Positions 18,649 through 27,389 of a DNA stretch of 64,000 nt are shown piece after piece. The notes under the pieces were generated by a model. It saw only the letters and a list, made by a program, of their open reading frames with translations, searched no databases and had not been told where the DNA came from. Each line of letters opens with the position of its first letter. Within the stretch, counting starts at the first letter, position 1. The DNA is from CAZMNY01 sp964567745. GTDB lineage: Bacteria; Planctomycetota; Planctomycetia; Pirellulales; Pirellulaceae. Location of the stretch: the NCBI GenBank assembly GCA_964567745.1, contig CAZMNY010000026.1:58452-122451 (forward strand), given 5' to 3'. The position numbers were made by a program, and so were the translations under genes.

Positions 18649-20037
18649 ATGTTAGATCTCACGACGAAATCGCATCAACTGTGTGACGGAATCACTCGCC
18701 GCGAGTGGCTGCGTATGGGCGCGCTTTCTCCTTTGGCGCTCAGCCTGCCCACTTTGGCGGCGCATCAAGCGGCTGGCGGCACAACTGGCCTGAGCAAGTC
18801 GGGCAGCTTCGGCCGCGCCAAACGGTGTGTCATTCTGTGGATGGGCGGAGGTCCCGCTCAGCAAGACACATTCGATTTGAAGCCCGACGCGCCTTCGGAT
18901 TACCGCAGTGCGTTCCAGCCGATCAAGACCAATGTGCCCGGCATCGACGTCTGCGAGCACTTTCACCACCTCGCCAACCACATGGACAAGATCGCGCTGG
19001 TGCGGTCGGTCACTCACAAAGACAACAATCATTCCACCGCCGCGCACTGGATGTCGACCGGGTATTCCCACCGCGTGTCTCAAGAGAACTTTGTCGCCTC
19101 GCGTCGCGATCACCCTCATTTAGGTTCGGTATTGAGCAAGTTACGGCCCGGCCGTTCGGCTCTGCCCAAGTACGTCAACTTGCCCGAGCGTTCTCACAAC
19201 GATAACGGGGCGCTCACGCCCGGTCAGGACGGAGGATTCTTGGGCGCCGCCTTCGACCCGTTTTGGATTGAAGGCCATCCGCACCAAGAGAACTTCCAAG
19301 TCCCTAGCTTGAAGCTTGACGAGCGAGTGTCGAAGACTCGCATGCGACAACGGTCCGAATTGCTTCGACAGTTTGATGTTGATCGCCCAAGATTGTCATG
19401 GACCCAGGATGTTCGCGGGACAGATCAGTTTCTCGACCAAGCCTTGGACCTGCTCAACTCGGAAAAGGCCCATCGAGCGTTTGATCTGCGGCTCGAGCCG
19501 GACCGGATACGCGAGCAGTATGGCGATTGGGCGTTCGGCCAAAGCTTGTTGCTCACTCGCCGGCTAGTGGAAGCCGACGTGCCGTTGGTCACGGTCAGTT
19601 GGCCTCGTCACAAAGATCCGCGGATCTTTAAACACTGGGACACCCATAGCAATGGATTCAACGTTTTAAAGAATCAGTTGATTCCATGGGCCGACCGACC
19701 CGTGGCGGTGTTTTTGGACGAGCTGAAAGATCGCGGCCTTCTGGACGAGACGCTGGTGGTCTGGATGAGTGAGTTTGGGCGCAGTCCGACTGGCCAACAT
19801 TCCGGTCACTGGGCGCCGGTCAACACGATTTGGTTCGCCGGTGCGGGAATTGAAGGCGGTCAGGTTTATGGCGCGTCGGACAAAGTTGCCGCTTACCCCG
19901 CCGAAAACCGAGTCAGCCCTGCGGATGTCACAGCGACAATCTTCCACCTACTTGGACTGGCGCCGCACACCGAACTCCATGATCCTCTCCAGCGCCCGTT
20001 TCCAATCTCCCACGGCAAGGTGCTCCCGATTGTTTAA
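18649..20037 (+). CDS. DUF1501 secreted protein (Tat leader)
   Basis: A second DUF1501 family member with leader ITRREWLRMGALSPLALSLP, then CVILWMGGGPAQQDTFDLKPD, ALVRSVTHKDNNHSTAAHWM, DGGFLGAAFDPFWI and VWMSEFGRSP...SGHWAPVNTIWFAGAG. About 460 residues is normal for the family. ATG 18649 is used; an in-frame TTG at 18619 would add ten residues that do not fit. It follows the SASA esterase by about 180 bp on the same strand and may be co-regulated with it. No DUF1549/1553 partner is adjacent. Confidence 0.88.
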   Translation: MLDLTTKSHQLCDGITRREWLRMGALSPLALSLPTLAAHQAAGGTTGLSKSGSFGRAKRCVILWMGGGPAQQDTFDLKPDAPSDYRSAFQPIKTNVPGIDVCEHFHHLANHMDKIALVRSVTHKDNNHSTAAHWMSTGYSHRVSQENFVASRRDHPHLGSVLSKLRPGRSALPKYVNLPERSHNDNGALTPGQDGGFLGAAFDPFWIEGHPHQENFQVPSLKLDERVSKTRMRQRSELLRQFDVDRPRLSWTQDVRGTDQFLDQALDLLNSEKAHRAFDLRLEPDRIREQYGDWAFGQSLLLTRRLVEADVPLVTVSWPRHKDPRIFKHWDTHSNGFNVLKNQLIPWADRPVAVFLDELKDRGLLDETLVVWMSEFGRSPTGQHSGHWAPVNTIWFAGAGIEGGQVYGASDKVAAYPAENRVSPADVTATIFHLLGLAPHTELHDPLQRPFPISHGKVLPIV

Positions 20038-20114
20038 CGACATCGCGTGTTTTGCATTGGTTGGGACTCAGCTAAAATGACGCGAAAAGATACCTTTGCA
20101 TTTGACTGCTCGAA

Positions 20115-20354
20115 ATGTCCCGAATCCATCTCGAATACCAAGCCCGCATGAATGCGTTGTCAGGTCGAGAACGAGTGACTCGATCACAAGCAATGCTAAA
20201 ATGGACGCGGGAGATGATTGCGCGACAGATTGTCGCCCAGGAATCGGGGATTTCCGAGGAACGTCTCAAATAGGAAGTTGCTCCCCGACTGTATGGCACC
20301 GATCCCGCGACGCGGCGGATGATCGAGAAAAAGCTTGCCGATACTTCCGATTGA
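20115..20354 (+). pseudogene. Small helical partner protein of a nucleotidyltransferase module, nonsense-mutated
   Basis: The frame reads MSRIHLEYQARMNALSGRE, then SQAMLKWTREMIARQIVAQE and ISEERLK, a TAG at 20271-20273, then EVAPRLYGTDPATRRMIEKK to a TGA overlapping the next gene's ATG (TGATG). Intact relatives I remember read ERLKWEVA..LYG at this point, so TGG to TAG explains the break. Such small proteins precede DUF1814/AbiEii-like nucleotidyltransferases. The module is presumed dead. Confidence 0.65.
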
Positions 20355-20682
20355 TGCATTTCGCGCAACCCTCGACAAGGCAGTTCGAGTGTTCCATCAA
20401 CACAGCATCAGATTCCATCTGACTGGAGGAATTGCATCCGTTTATTATGGTGAGCCGCGCATGGCGCAGGACCTAGAGTTGCCACTGACTTCATGTGCGG
20501 ATGTCGGGGCATCTGAATTAGTACGGATCAACAAGGGAAGCCACAAGAGCCGCAGAGACTTGCGCCAACTCTTCCGATGTGCTTCTGATGCTGACCGGTT
20601 ATCGATTGAGCAACTGGCGGAACAGCTCGAGCCCATATCGCTACTTGCTGAAGTGCTTGGCGAATCCGACGAAATCACTTGA
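20354..20682 (+). pseudogene. AbiEii/DUF1814-like nucleotidyltransferase, frameshifted and shortened
   Basis: ATG 20354 overlaps the previous stop and gives MHFAQ, then coherent sequence continues in another frame (TLDKAVRVFHQHSIRFHLTG, GIASVYYGEPRMAQDLEL). The HLTGG...YGEPR...QDLE stretch corresponds to the nucleotidyltransferase core. It then jumps to a C-terminal-like segment (GSHKSRRDLRQLFR through RLSIEQLAEQLE and LLAEVLGESDEI), so the central part seems deleted. Intact family members are roughly twice as long. This gene and the preceding small one form a decayed toxin-antitoxin- or Abi-like pair. Confidence 0.6.
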
Positions 20683-20761
20683 AGTGTCTGGTCATCCCTA
20701 ATTCCAGCTCGTCGTCCTCGCGCCGGAGATCAGTTTAGCGATCTAGAGCCGGAGCCGATCT

Positions 20762-21685
20762 CTACGGGGCAAGTAGTTTGTCGAGCAGAAACTCGTTGGT
20801 GTTGGCGTACTTGGCCGACTTGGAGACGCCCTTGATCAGCAAGTGGCATTCGCTCCCAACACGATCGGCTTTCTCCTTCATCTTGACGCCGTAAACCGGA
20901 TGGTGAATGCCGTGCCCCGCGTTTTGAGACGGCAATTTCATGTTGTTGCCATACGTCATCAACAAGGGCGGATCGTCTTTGCTCAGATGGTTGTACGGAG
21001 AGAACTCGACGTAAAGCTCCCGGTGTTTCTCATAGTTCTTGAGAGCTCCATCGATCGTCTTTTCACCAACAGCTCGGTTAATCATGTTGTGTTTCAGCAC
21101 ATTCGGACCCAACCACCCTTCAATGACTTTGGGATCGATCGACGTCTGCCCTCCGGCCACGGCGGCCGCAGTCACTCGCGTTGACTGACGTGCAATGAGG
21201 TCGCTGGACTTGGGATCCGCCATGTCATCGTGACACAGAATCCACATCGACGTGCAGGCGCCGGCGCTGCCTCCGGTGAGAGCAATACGATTCGACTTGA
21301 TATTCCACTCTTTGGCCTTCGAACGAATAAACTGAATCGCGCGAGCGGCGTCGTGGACGGGAGCGGGCAGCGGCGCAACGCCGGTCAACCGGTATTCGAC
21401 CGCGGCGTACGAGACGCCTTTTTCAAGAAACGGTCGAACCTGCGCCGCATTGCGTTTCTTAGTTCCGCCAATCCAGCCGCCTCCATGGATATAGACCAGC
21501 AATGGTCGCGGTCCTTCGCCCTTGGCGATCCAGATGTCGATCACTTTCGACTTGTGGTCTCCATAGGAAACGTTGGCATGCGTCGGCGGCAACAACTTCG
21601 CCTTGTCTTGCCCGCTGACTTGCGAGTTGACCGTCGTTGTGAGACTCAAAAGTAACGCGGTAACCGATAGAAGGGATAATCTCAT
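20762..21685 (-). CDS. Secreted alpha/beta-hydrolase, BD-FAE/acetyl-esterase-like
   Basis: A signal peptide (LLSVTALLLSLTTTVNS) precedes a compact esterase. The oxyanion motif HGGGWIGG is at about residue 68, the nucleophile elbow GGSAGA follows ALT, and PLLMTYG is near the position of the catalytic Asp region; a C-terminal His candidate is in SECHLLIKG. Planctomycete proteins of this kind are thought to deacetylate plant or algal polysaccharides. It is transcribed away from the nucleotidyltransferase remnant and lies just downstream of the DUF1501/DUF1549 pair on the same strand (88 bp gap), so may share its transcript. Confidence 0.85.
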   Translation of the reverse strand: MRLSLLSVTALLLSLTTTVNSQVSGQDKAKLLPPTHANVSYGDHKSKVIDIWIAKGEGPRPLLVYIHGGGWIGGTKKRNAAQVRPFLEKGVSYAAVEYRLTGVAPLPAPVHDAARAIQFIRSKAKEWNIKSNRIALTGGSAGACTSMWILCHDDMADPKSSDLIARQSTRVTAAAVAGGQTSIDPKVIEGWLGPNVLKHNMINRAVGEKTIDGALKNYEKHRELYVEFSPYNHLSKDDPPLLMTYGNNMKLPSQNAGHGIHHPVYGVKMKEKADRVGSECHLLIKGVSKSAKYANTNEFLLDKLLAP

Positions 21686-21773
21686 GTTGTTTCCTGTCGT
21701 CGTCTATTGCACGTTTGCGGATCGCGGCAGTTCTTTATTTAAACTCAATCATTCAACTATCAGCTTAGCTAAC

Positions 21774-23243
21774 TCATGGGGCCGCGACGAGTTGTTTGAC
21801 GATGTTGCCGGCGACATCAGTCAAGCGGAAATCGCGACCTTGGAATCGGTACGTCAGCCGCTCATGGTCGAGCCCGAATAGATGCAAGATTGTCGCGTGC
21901 AGATCGTGCACGTGGATAGGATCTTTCGCGACGCCCCAACCAATCTCATCGGTCTCACCGATCGTCTGGCCGCGCTTAACTCCGCCTCCGGCGAGCCACA
22001 TGCTGAACGAATACGGATGATGATCTCGTCCGGTAACCTTCTTGAAATTGACTCGGTTTTCTCCGAGTGGAGTGCGTCCGAACTCACCGCCCCAGACGAC
22101 GAGTGTTTCTTCGAGCAGACCGCGACGCTTAAGATCCTTCAATAAGGCGGCGACCGGCTGATCGGAGATCTTTGTGTAGCGTTTCAGGCCGCTATCTAAA
22201 TTGCTGTGATGATCCCACGTCGAGAGGAAGAGCGTGACAAAGCGGACTCCCCGTTCAATCATTCGTCGAGCGAGTAGGCAGTTCCTCGCGTACGATCCGA
22301 GGAAGCCGGATTTGTCTGACGCTTCTTCGCGCGTGACGCCGTATTCGTCGAGCGTGGTTTTTGTTTCGCCGGATAGGTCGAGTAGCTCGGGCGCGGTTCG
22401 TTGCATTCGGAAAGCGAGTTCGTAGGCCTTGATGCGACTGGCCACTTCCGGGTTTTCCAGATTGTCGAAACGAATTTGATTGAGGGCGTTGATGGCCTTG
22501 AGACTTCGCGCCTGAACATCGTTGGAAATGCCGTCGGGATTGGCGAGGTTCAGGACGGGGCTTCCCTGGTTTCGAAACAGGGTGCCTGAATACTGTGACG
22601 GCAAAAAGCCGCTCGACCAGCTCGAGGCACCGCCCGGAAGGCCTCGGCCCAGCGTGGCAAGGACAACGTAACTTGGAAGATCTTGTGACTCGCTGCCAAG
22701 TCCATATTGCAACCACGAACCAAGCGAGGGTCGGCCCTGCAAGGCGGAGCCGGAGAGCATCATTAATTGGCCAGGCAGGTGATTAAACTGTTCGCAGTGC
22801 ATCGAACGTACGAGTGCAATGTCGTCCACGCAGGTGCTCAGGTGAGGCAACAAGTCCGACAGCTCCATGCCGCACTCGCCGTACCGACGAAACGTCCGAG
22901 GGCTCCCCCTGAGCCGGGCCGTTTCCTTCTGAATGAACGCGAATTTGATTTCTTTGAGGACCGACTCGGGCATCGGCTGGCCGTCGAGTTCGGCGAGCTT
23001 CGGCTTCTGATCGAACAGATCCATCTGACTCGGTCCGCCCTCCATGAAGAGGTAGATGCAGCGTTTTGCCTTCGGCGCGAAATGCGCGAGCGATGGGGGA
23101 ACATCGGCGGCCAGCGCGCCGTCTTGCTCTAGCAAGGACGACAACGCCAACGTGCCGAGACCGCCGGCGCTGGTTGCGAAGAAACGACGCCGATCGACGG
23201 CGTCGAGATCAAGTTTCTGTCGGTGTTGGTCGCTAGGACTCAT
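21774..23243 (-). CDS. DUF1501 secreted protein, paired with PSCyt1/DUF1549/DUF1553
   Basis: A 489-residue DUF1501 protein: leader VDRRRFFATSAGGLGTLAL, CIYLFMEGGPSQMDLFDQKP, ALVRSMHCEQFNHLPGQLMM, GGEFGRTPLGENR, GRDHHPYSFSMWLAGGGVK. It starts 4 bp after the stop of the cytochrome-type DUF1549/1553 gene, forming the pair characteristic of planctomycetes. Such pairs occur next to sulfatases and glycosidases and are presumed to act on extracellular polysaccharide, but the biochemical role is unproven. Confidence 0.92.
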   Translation of the reverse strand: MSPSDQHRQKLDLDAVDRRRFFATSAGGLGTLALSSLLEQDGALAADVPPSLAHFAPKAKRCIYLFMEGGPSQMDLFDQKPKLAELDGQPMPESVLKEIKFAFIQKETARLRGSPRTFRRYGECGMELSDLLPHLSTCVDDIALVRSMHCEQFNHLPGQLMMLSGSALQGRPSLGSWLQYGLGSESQDLPSYVVLATLGRGLPGGASSWSSGFLPSQYSGTLFRNQGSPVLNLANPDGISNDVQARSLKAINALNQIRFDNLENPEVASRIKAYELAFRMQRTAPELLDLSGETKTTLDEYGVTREEASDKSGFLGSYARNCLLARRMIERGVRFVTLFLSTWDHHSNLDSGLKRYTKISDQPVAALLKDLKRRGLLEETLVVWGGEFGRTPLGENRVNFKKVTGRDHHPYSFSMWLAGGGVKRGQTIGETDEIGWGVAKDPIHVHDLHATILHLFGLDHERLTYRFQGRDFRLTDVAGNIVKQLVAAP

Positions 23244-23247
23244 AAAA

Positions 23248-25674
23248 TCAGTTTCGCGTCACAAACTCGTCCAGATTCATTACCATCCTCGCTACCGCGA
23301 TTAGTGCTGCAACTTTCGGCTCGTCGCTACGTTTCGTTGGCTGCTCATTCTCCAGCAGACGAAGTACGTCTCGATATGCCGCAGCGAGCACGGCCCGTTC
23401 CTGCGTCGTCGGCTTCCTCCCCAAACAGTTCAGAAAGATGTCGTCGAGGGCCGCTGGAAGATGATCCGTGTGTTGTATGTAGATTCGTCGGCCAAGCGTT
23501 TGAGCGCACTCGTAAAACACGGGATCATTCAAAAGCGTCAGAGCTTGCAGCGGCGTGTTTGTTCGCTCTCGGCGGCTACACGAGACGGTTGAGTCCGGAG
23601 CGTCAAATGTCATCAGCATTGGATAGGGCACCGTCCGCTTGAAGAAGATGTACATGCCTCGGCGATACCGCTCCTTGCCTTGAGTGACCGGCCACTTCAC
23701 GCTGCGTCCGACTTCAGTCACGAAAGCCGGCAGTGGCGGGCGTATGCCGCGGCGCCCGATCGTCCGTTCGAGCAACCCGCTGGCCGTCAGATGTAAGTCG
23801 CGAACAGTTTCGGCACCGACTCGATAGCTGTTCTGGCGCCACAGCAGCTGATTGCCGACTCGCGACTGAGTCGACACGGCATTGGCGGCCGACGACATCC
23901 GGTAGGTCGAAGAGTTGACAATCAATCGGATCATCGCCTTGCGACTCCAACCTGTCTCTCGGTACTTCGTCGCCAGCCAGTCGAGCAGACGAGGATGAGT
24001 GGGCCTGGCGCCTTGAGTGCCGAAGTCGTTCGGTGTTGACACCAGTCCTTGGCCGAACAAGTGCTGCCAGATTCGATTGACAGCTACACGCGCAGCCAAC
24101 GGATTGTCTCGATGAAAGAGCCAGCTCGCCAGGTCGAGTCGATCAGGCTCGTCGCCCCGAGCGTCAAGCGGCGGCAGGACAGCCGGCGTCGAGGGATTTA
24201 CTTTCGCTCCGCGCCGCGCGTAGATGCCGCGGACGTGGACAAAAGTTTCGCGGCGATCCTTTGTGCGTTCCGCAAAGGCGCGGGCCTTGGTTGCCGGAGC
24301 CGACGGCCTCTTCTTCCACTCTGCATCGGCTGCGGCCTTCAATTCGTCCCAGCCGGGTTCTTCAGTACGGTAAGATTCAGCGACTTTCTTCCAGTCAAGT
24401 TGCTTGGCGGCGCCTGAAAGCAAAGCGGAAACGGTCGCCTTTTGTTCAGCGTTCAAGTCGTCTTTTTCAAAACTCGGCAACTTGTCCGCCAGTTCCGTCC
24501 AACCGATTTGCCAGTCGGCCATGCGTTGTTCATGCTCGGCGATTTCCCATGGCTTCGTCGCAGGCACGCCGACCTCGTTGGCGTTGTTAAAGAACGCGTA
24601 GAGCTGATAGAACTCGGTCTGGCTGATCGGATCGTTCTTATGTTCGTGACATTCTGCGCAGCCGAGGGTCAGTCCGAGCCAAACCATACCGGTCGTGTTG
24701 ACTCGGTCGACGATTTCTTTCGTTCGATACAACTCCAAGTCGACGCCGGCCTCGGTATTCCGCAACGTGTTTCGGTGGAAGCCGGTCGCGATCTTCTGTT
24801 CAAGCGTGGGGTTCTCCAACAAGTCGCCGGCGAGCTGCTCGATCGTGAATTGATCGAACGGCAGGTCGCGGTTGATCGCGTCAATAACCCACTCGCGATA
24901 GACCCAAGCATGAGGCCGGAGGGCGTCTCCCAAGTAGCCTTCGCTGTCGGCATAGCGTGCGAGGTCCAGCCAGTAACGTCCCCAACGTTCGCCGTAATGC
25001 GGAGATTTCAGCAATGAGTCGACGAGCTGTTCATAGGCCTGCGGCGACGAATCGGCGACAAACGCCTCGACGGCCATTGGTGTTGGAGGGAGTCCTGTAA
25101 TGTCCAAGTACAGTCTTCGACTGAGCATCCGACGATCCGCAGGCGGGGCCGCTTTCAATCCCGCCTCAAGATGCCTGTGCACCACAAACGTATCGATGGG
25201 ATTACGGATTGGAAACGCATCTGATTCGGAATCGACCGTTGGAATCGGTGGCTGGCCGATCGGCTTCAGCGACCACAACAGCGGCGGCTTGAGCGCAAAA
25301 TCTTTGGGCCACGCCGCGCCTTCCGCGATCCAGCGGCGAATCGTGTTGATCTCGTTCGCAGCGAGCGGCGTTTCGCCTTTCGGCATCTCCGCTTCGCCAT
25401 CGGAGGGCAGCAGCACGTCGACCAGGTAACTCGACTCGGGGTCTCCCGCAGTGAGGATTTTTCCGCTCTCTCCGCCTTGGTTAGCCATCTCAGCCGACTG
25501 AAGCGACAACCCGCCCCGTCGGTCCCGATCGTTGTGGCAACTCAAACACCGCTGCTGGAGGATCGGCGCCACATCGCGCTCGAAGTCGACAGGCTCCGCG
25601 CAATTCGCGACGCTGGTTGAGGCGAAGATGCAACCCAACACAAGTTTGCAGACAGTTGTCCTCGAAACGATCAT
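23248..25674 (-). CDS. PSCyt1-DUF1549-DUF1553 secreted cytochrome protein
   Basis: A signal peptide (LVLGCIFASTSVANCA) is followed by the planctomycete cytochrome domain PSCyt1 with a single c-type haem site CLSCH near residue 43. Next come the DUF1549 region (SRRLYLDITGLPPTP; WLDLARYADSEGY; VWLGLTLGCAECHEHKNDPI, which adds another CxxCH) and DUF1553 (NRIWQHLFGQGLV...NDFGTQG, MLMTFDAPDSTVSCSRRERT, TPLQALTLLNDP). It is the first gene of the pair with the DUF1501 protein. ATG 25674 is preferred over the start four codons earlier. Likely a periplasmic electron-transfer or redox enzyme. Confidence 0.9.
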   Translation of the reverse strand: MIVSRTTVCKLVLGCIFASTSVANCAEPVDFERDVAPILQQRCLSCHNDRDRRGGLSLQSAEMANQGGESGKILTAGDPESSYLVDVLLPSDGEAEMPKGETPLAANEINTIRRWIAEGAAWPKDFALKPPLLWSLKPIGQPPIPTVDSESDAFPIRNPIDTFVVHRHLEAGLKAAPPADRRMLSRRLYLDITGLPPTPMAVEAFVADSSPQAYEQLVDSLLKSPHYGERWGRYWLDLARYADSEGYLGDALRPHAWVYREWVIDAINRDLPFDQFTIEQLAGDLLENPTLEQKIATGFHRNTLRNTEAGVDLELYRTKEIVDRVNTTGMVWLGLTLGCAECHEHKNDPISQTEFYQLYAFFNNANEVGVPATKPWEIAEHEQRMADWQIGWTELADKLPSFEKDDLNAEQKATVSALLSGAAKQLDWKKVAESYRTEEPGWDELKAAADAEWKKRPSAPATKARAFAERTKDRRETFVHVRGIYARRGAKVNPSTPAVLPPLDARGDEPDRLDLASWLFHRDNPLAARVAVNRIWQHLFGQGLVSTPNDFGTQGARPTHPRLLDWLATKYRETGWSRKAMIRLIVNSSTYRMSSAANAVSTQSRVGNQLLWRQNSYRVGAETVRDLHLTASGLLERTIGRRGIRPPLPAFVTEVGRSVKWPVTQGKERYRRGMYIFFKRTVPYPMLMTFDAPDSTVSCSRRERTNTPLQALTLLNDPVFYECAQTLGRRIYIQHTDHLPAALDDIFLNCLGRKPTTQERAVLAAAYRDVLRLLENEQPTKRSDEPKVAALIAVARMVMNLDEFVTRN

Positions 25675-25905
25675 TCCACTTCTCAATCACTCGGCTGAAG
25701 CGCCAACAACACGTGCAGTATAACCCAACTCAACACGCCGCTCGCCGATCGCGCCTAACGAGGCCCCGATAAAGAAACCTCCACTGCAGCTGTGACTCTG
25801 AGTCACCGAACGAGTTGTCTTCCATCTTGCACGTCGCACTCGTCACGTTGCACTCGCGATCGGCTCGGCAACCGGGGCGGGTGTCGTCCGGAGTCAGTCT
25901 CTCCG

Positions 25906-27255
25906 TTAGGCGCTCAGCAGGTCGCTCAAGTCAGCCGTGCTGTCGGCGAAAGCGGGGCGTTCGACATTTAGGCAATTCAGCATGGTGAGCAGCAGGTTGG
26001 ACATCGGCACTTCAGGACCGTATTTGAGAAAGCGGCCGTGTTGTAAGCCAAGCTGTTTTCCGCCAGCCAGAATGAGCGGGTAGTTGTTGTTATTGTGAGT
26101 TTGACTGTTGCTGCTTCCGTAAAGCACGAGCGAGTTATCGAGCACAGAGCCGTCTTGCTCGTCGGCGCTGGCTAACCGCTGAATAAAATAGCCGAGCTGC
26201 TCCGCCATGAATCGGTCCCATTTCCCCAGGTTCTCGGCACCTTCCGCTTTGTTCCAACCGTGGGCCAATCCATGTAGGTTGCCCTTAAACCCTTCCAGCT
26301 GAGGAAACTTGCCGGCCTTTGATGAGGCATCGGCCATGTTGGTCACTTGATACGTGGCGACTCGAGTTGAATCGGTGCGAAACGCCAGGTAGATCAAGTC
26401 GTACATCGTGCGTATGAAATTCTTGGGTGCCTTGTCGTCCGAGTCCAAGTGCAAGATTTCGCGATCTTCGTCGCTCAACTCGGGTCGAGGAATCTCCAGC
26501 CAGCGCTGCGACTGATTCACGCGTTGTTCGATTTGCCTGACCGAGGCGAGAAACTCGTCCAGTTTTTCCTGATCTTGCTTGCCTAGCCGCCGCCGTAGCG
26601 AACGCGAATCCTCGAGCACGCGATCCAACATCCCGGACGCGCTTTTTAGCCGACGCTTGTCGGCCAGCGTATCTGGATCGCCTGCGCCAAAGAAGCGATC
26701 AAAGATTTGTTGAGGCTGATTCAAGGCGGGGATGGGACGACCGTTGTCGTTGTAACTAAGCGTGCTCGACCGAGTCGGCTCGCCAACGCCGCCGTCGGTG
26801 GAGATGACCAACGAGGGAAATCGAGTCTTGTCTCCGATCTGACCGGCAACCACTTGGTCGAGCGAAACGGTGTTGCGTAGATACTTGCTGTTCAACAAGG
26901 CGCCAGTGAGAAATGTGTCGCCCGTATCATGGGCGCCCATCTTGCGGCCGTTGGGATGAGACAGACCGCCCAAGACAGTCAGCTGTTCCCGCAACGACTC
27001 GAGCGGTTTGAGGCTCTCGTTATACGTGTAGTCGCGACCCTCGCCATTCGGGAACCAGCGCCACTTCGCTTGCTCGCTATCTTCCTTTGGCAGGCTAACT
27101 CCAAATCCGAAGTACATAGCGCAGATGCGCCGAGCCTTGCTGTCCGCGGGCGTCTTGTTGTCGGCGCCCATGCATTCCAAGTAGGGGAGTCCCAGCGAGA
27201 CGCCGGTTCCCAACAGAAATGTCCGTCGATCGAGACGCCAGGATTTTGCGGGCAT
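25906..27255 (-). CDS. DUF1552 secreted protein
   Basis: DUF1552 family, about 450 residues: leader LDRRTFLLGTGVSLGLPYLE, RICAMYFGFGVSLP, LSHPNGRKMGAHDTGDTFLT, SLDQVVAGQIGDKTRFPSL, YGSSNSQTHNNNNYPLILAG. It lies 134 bp downstream of the DUF1592-type cytochrome gene on the same strand, the usual pairing. ATG 27255 gives the leader directly; the ten extra residues of a longer start do not fit. Function is unknown; the fold is presumed related to DUF1501. Confidence 0.9.
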   Translation of the reverse strand: MPAKSWRLDRRTFLLGTGVSLGLPYLECMGADNKTPADSKARRICAMYFGFGVSLPKEDSEQAKWRWFPNGEGRDYTYNESLKPLESLREQLTVLGGLSHPNGRKMGAHDTGDTFLTGALLNSKYLRNTVSLDQVVAGQIGDKTRFPSLVISTDGGVGEPTRSSTLSYNDNGRPIPALNQPQQIFDRFFGAGDPDTLADKRRLKSASGMLDRVLEDSRSLRRRLGKQDQEKLDEFLASVRQIEQRVNQSQRWLEIPRPELSDEDREILHLDSDDKAPKNFIRTMYDLIYLAFRTDSTRVATYQVTNMADASSKAGKFPQLEGFKGNLHGLAHGWNKAEGAENLGKWDRFMAEQLGYFIQRLASADEQDGSVLDNSLVLYGSSNSQTHNNNNYPLILAGGKQLGLQHGRFLKYGPEVPMSNLLLTMLNCLNVERPAFADSTADLSDLLSA

Positions 27256-27389
27256 GGCCAGTTCTTTTTTGATTAATGACGCCAAAATTGCAACAGATCA
27301 GCTTACCAAATTCCGCCGCGAAAACCGAAAAAAAAACGAGCAACTGCGTTCCACTGCGGCAAGGGAAGAAGAGACGTTGACCGTTACGG

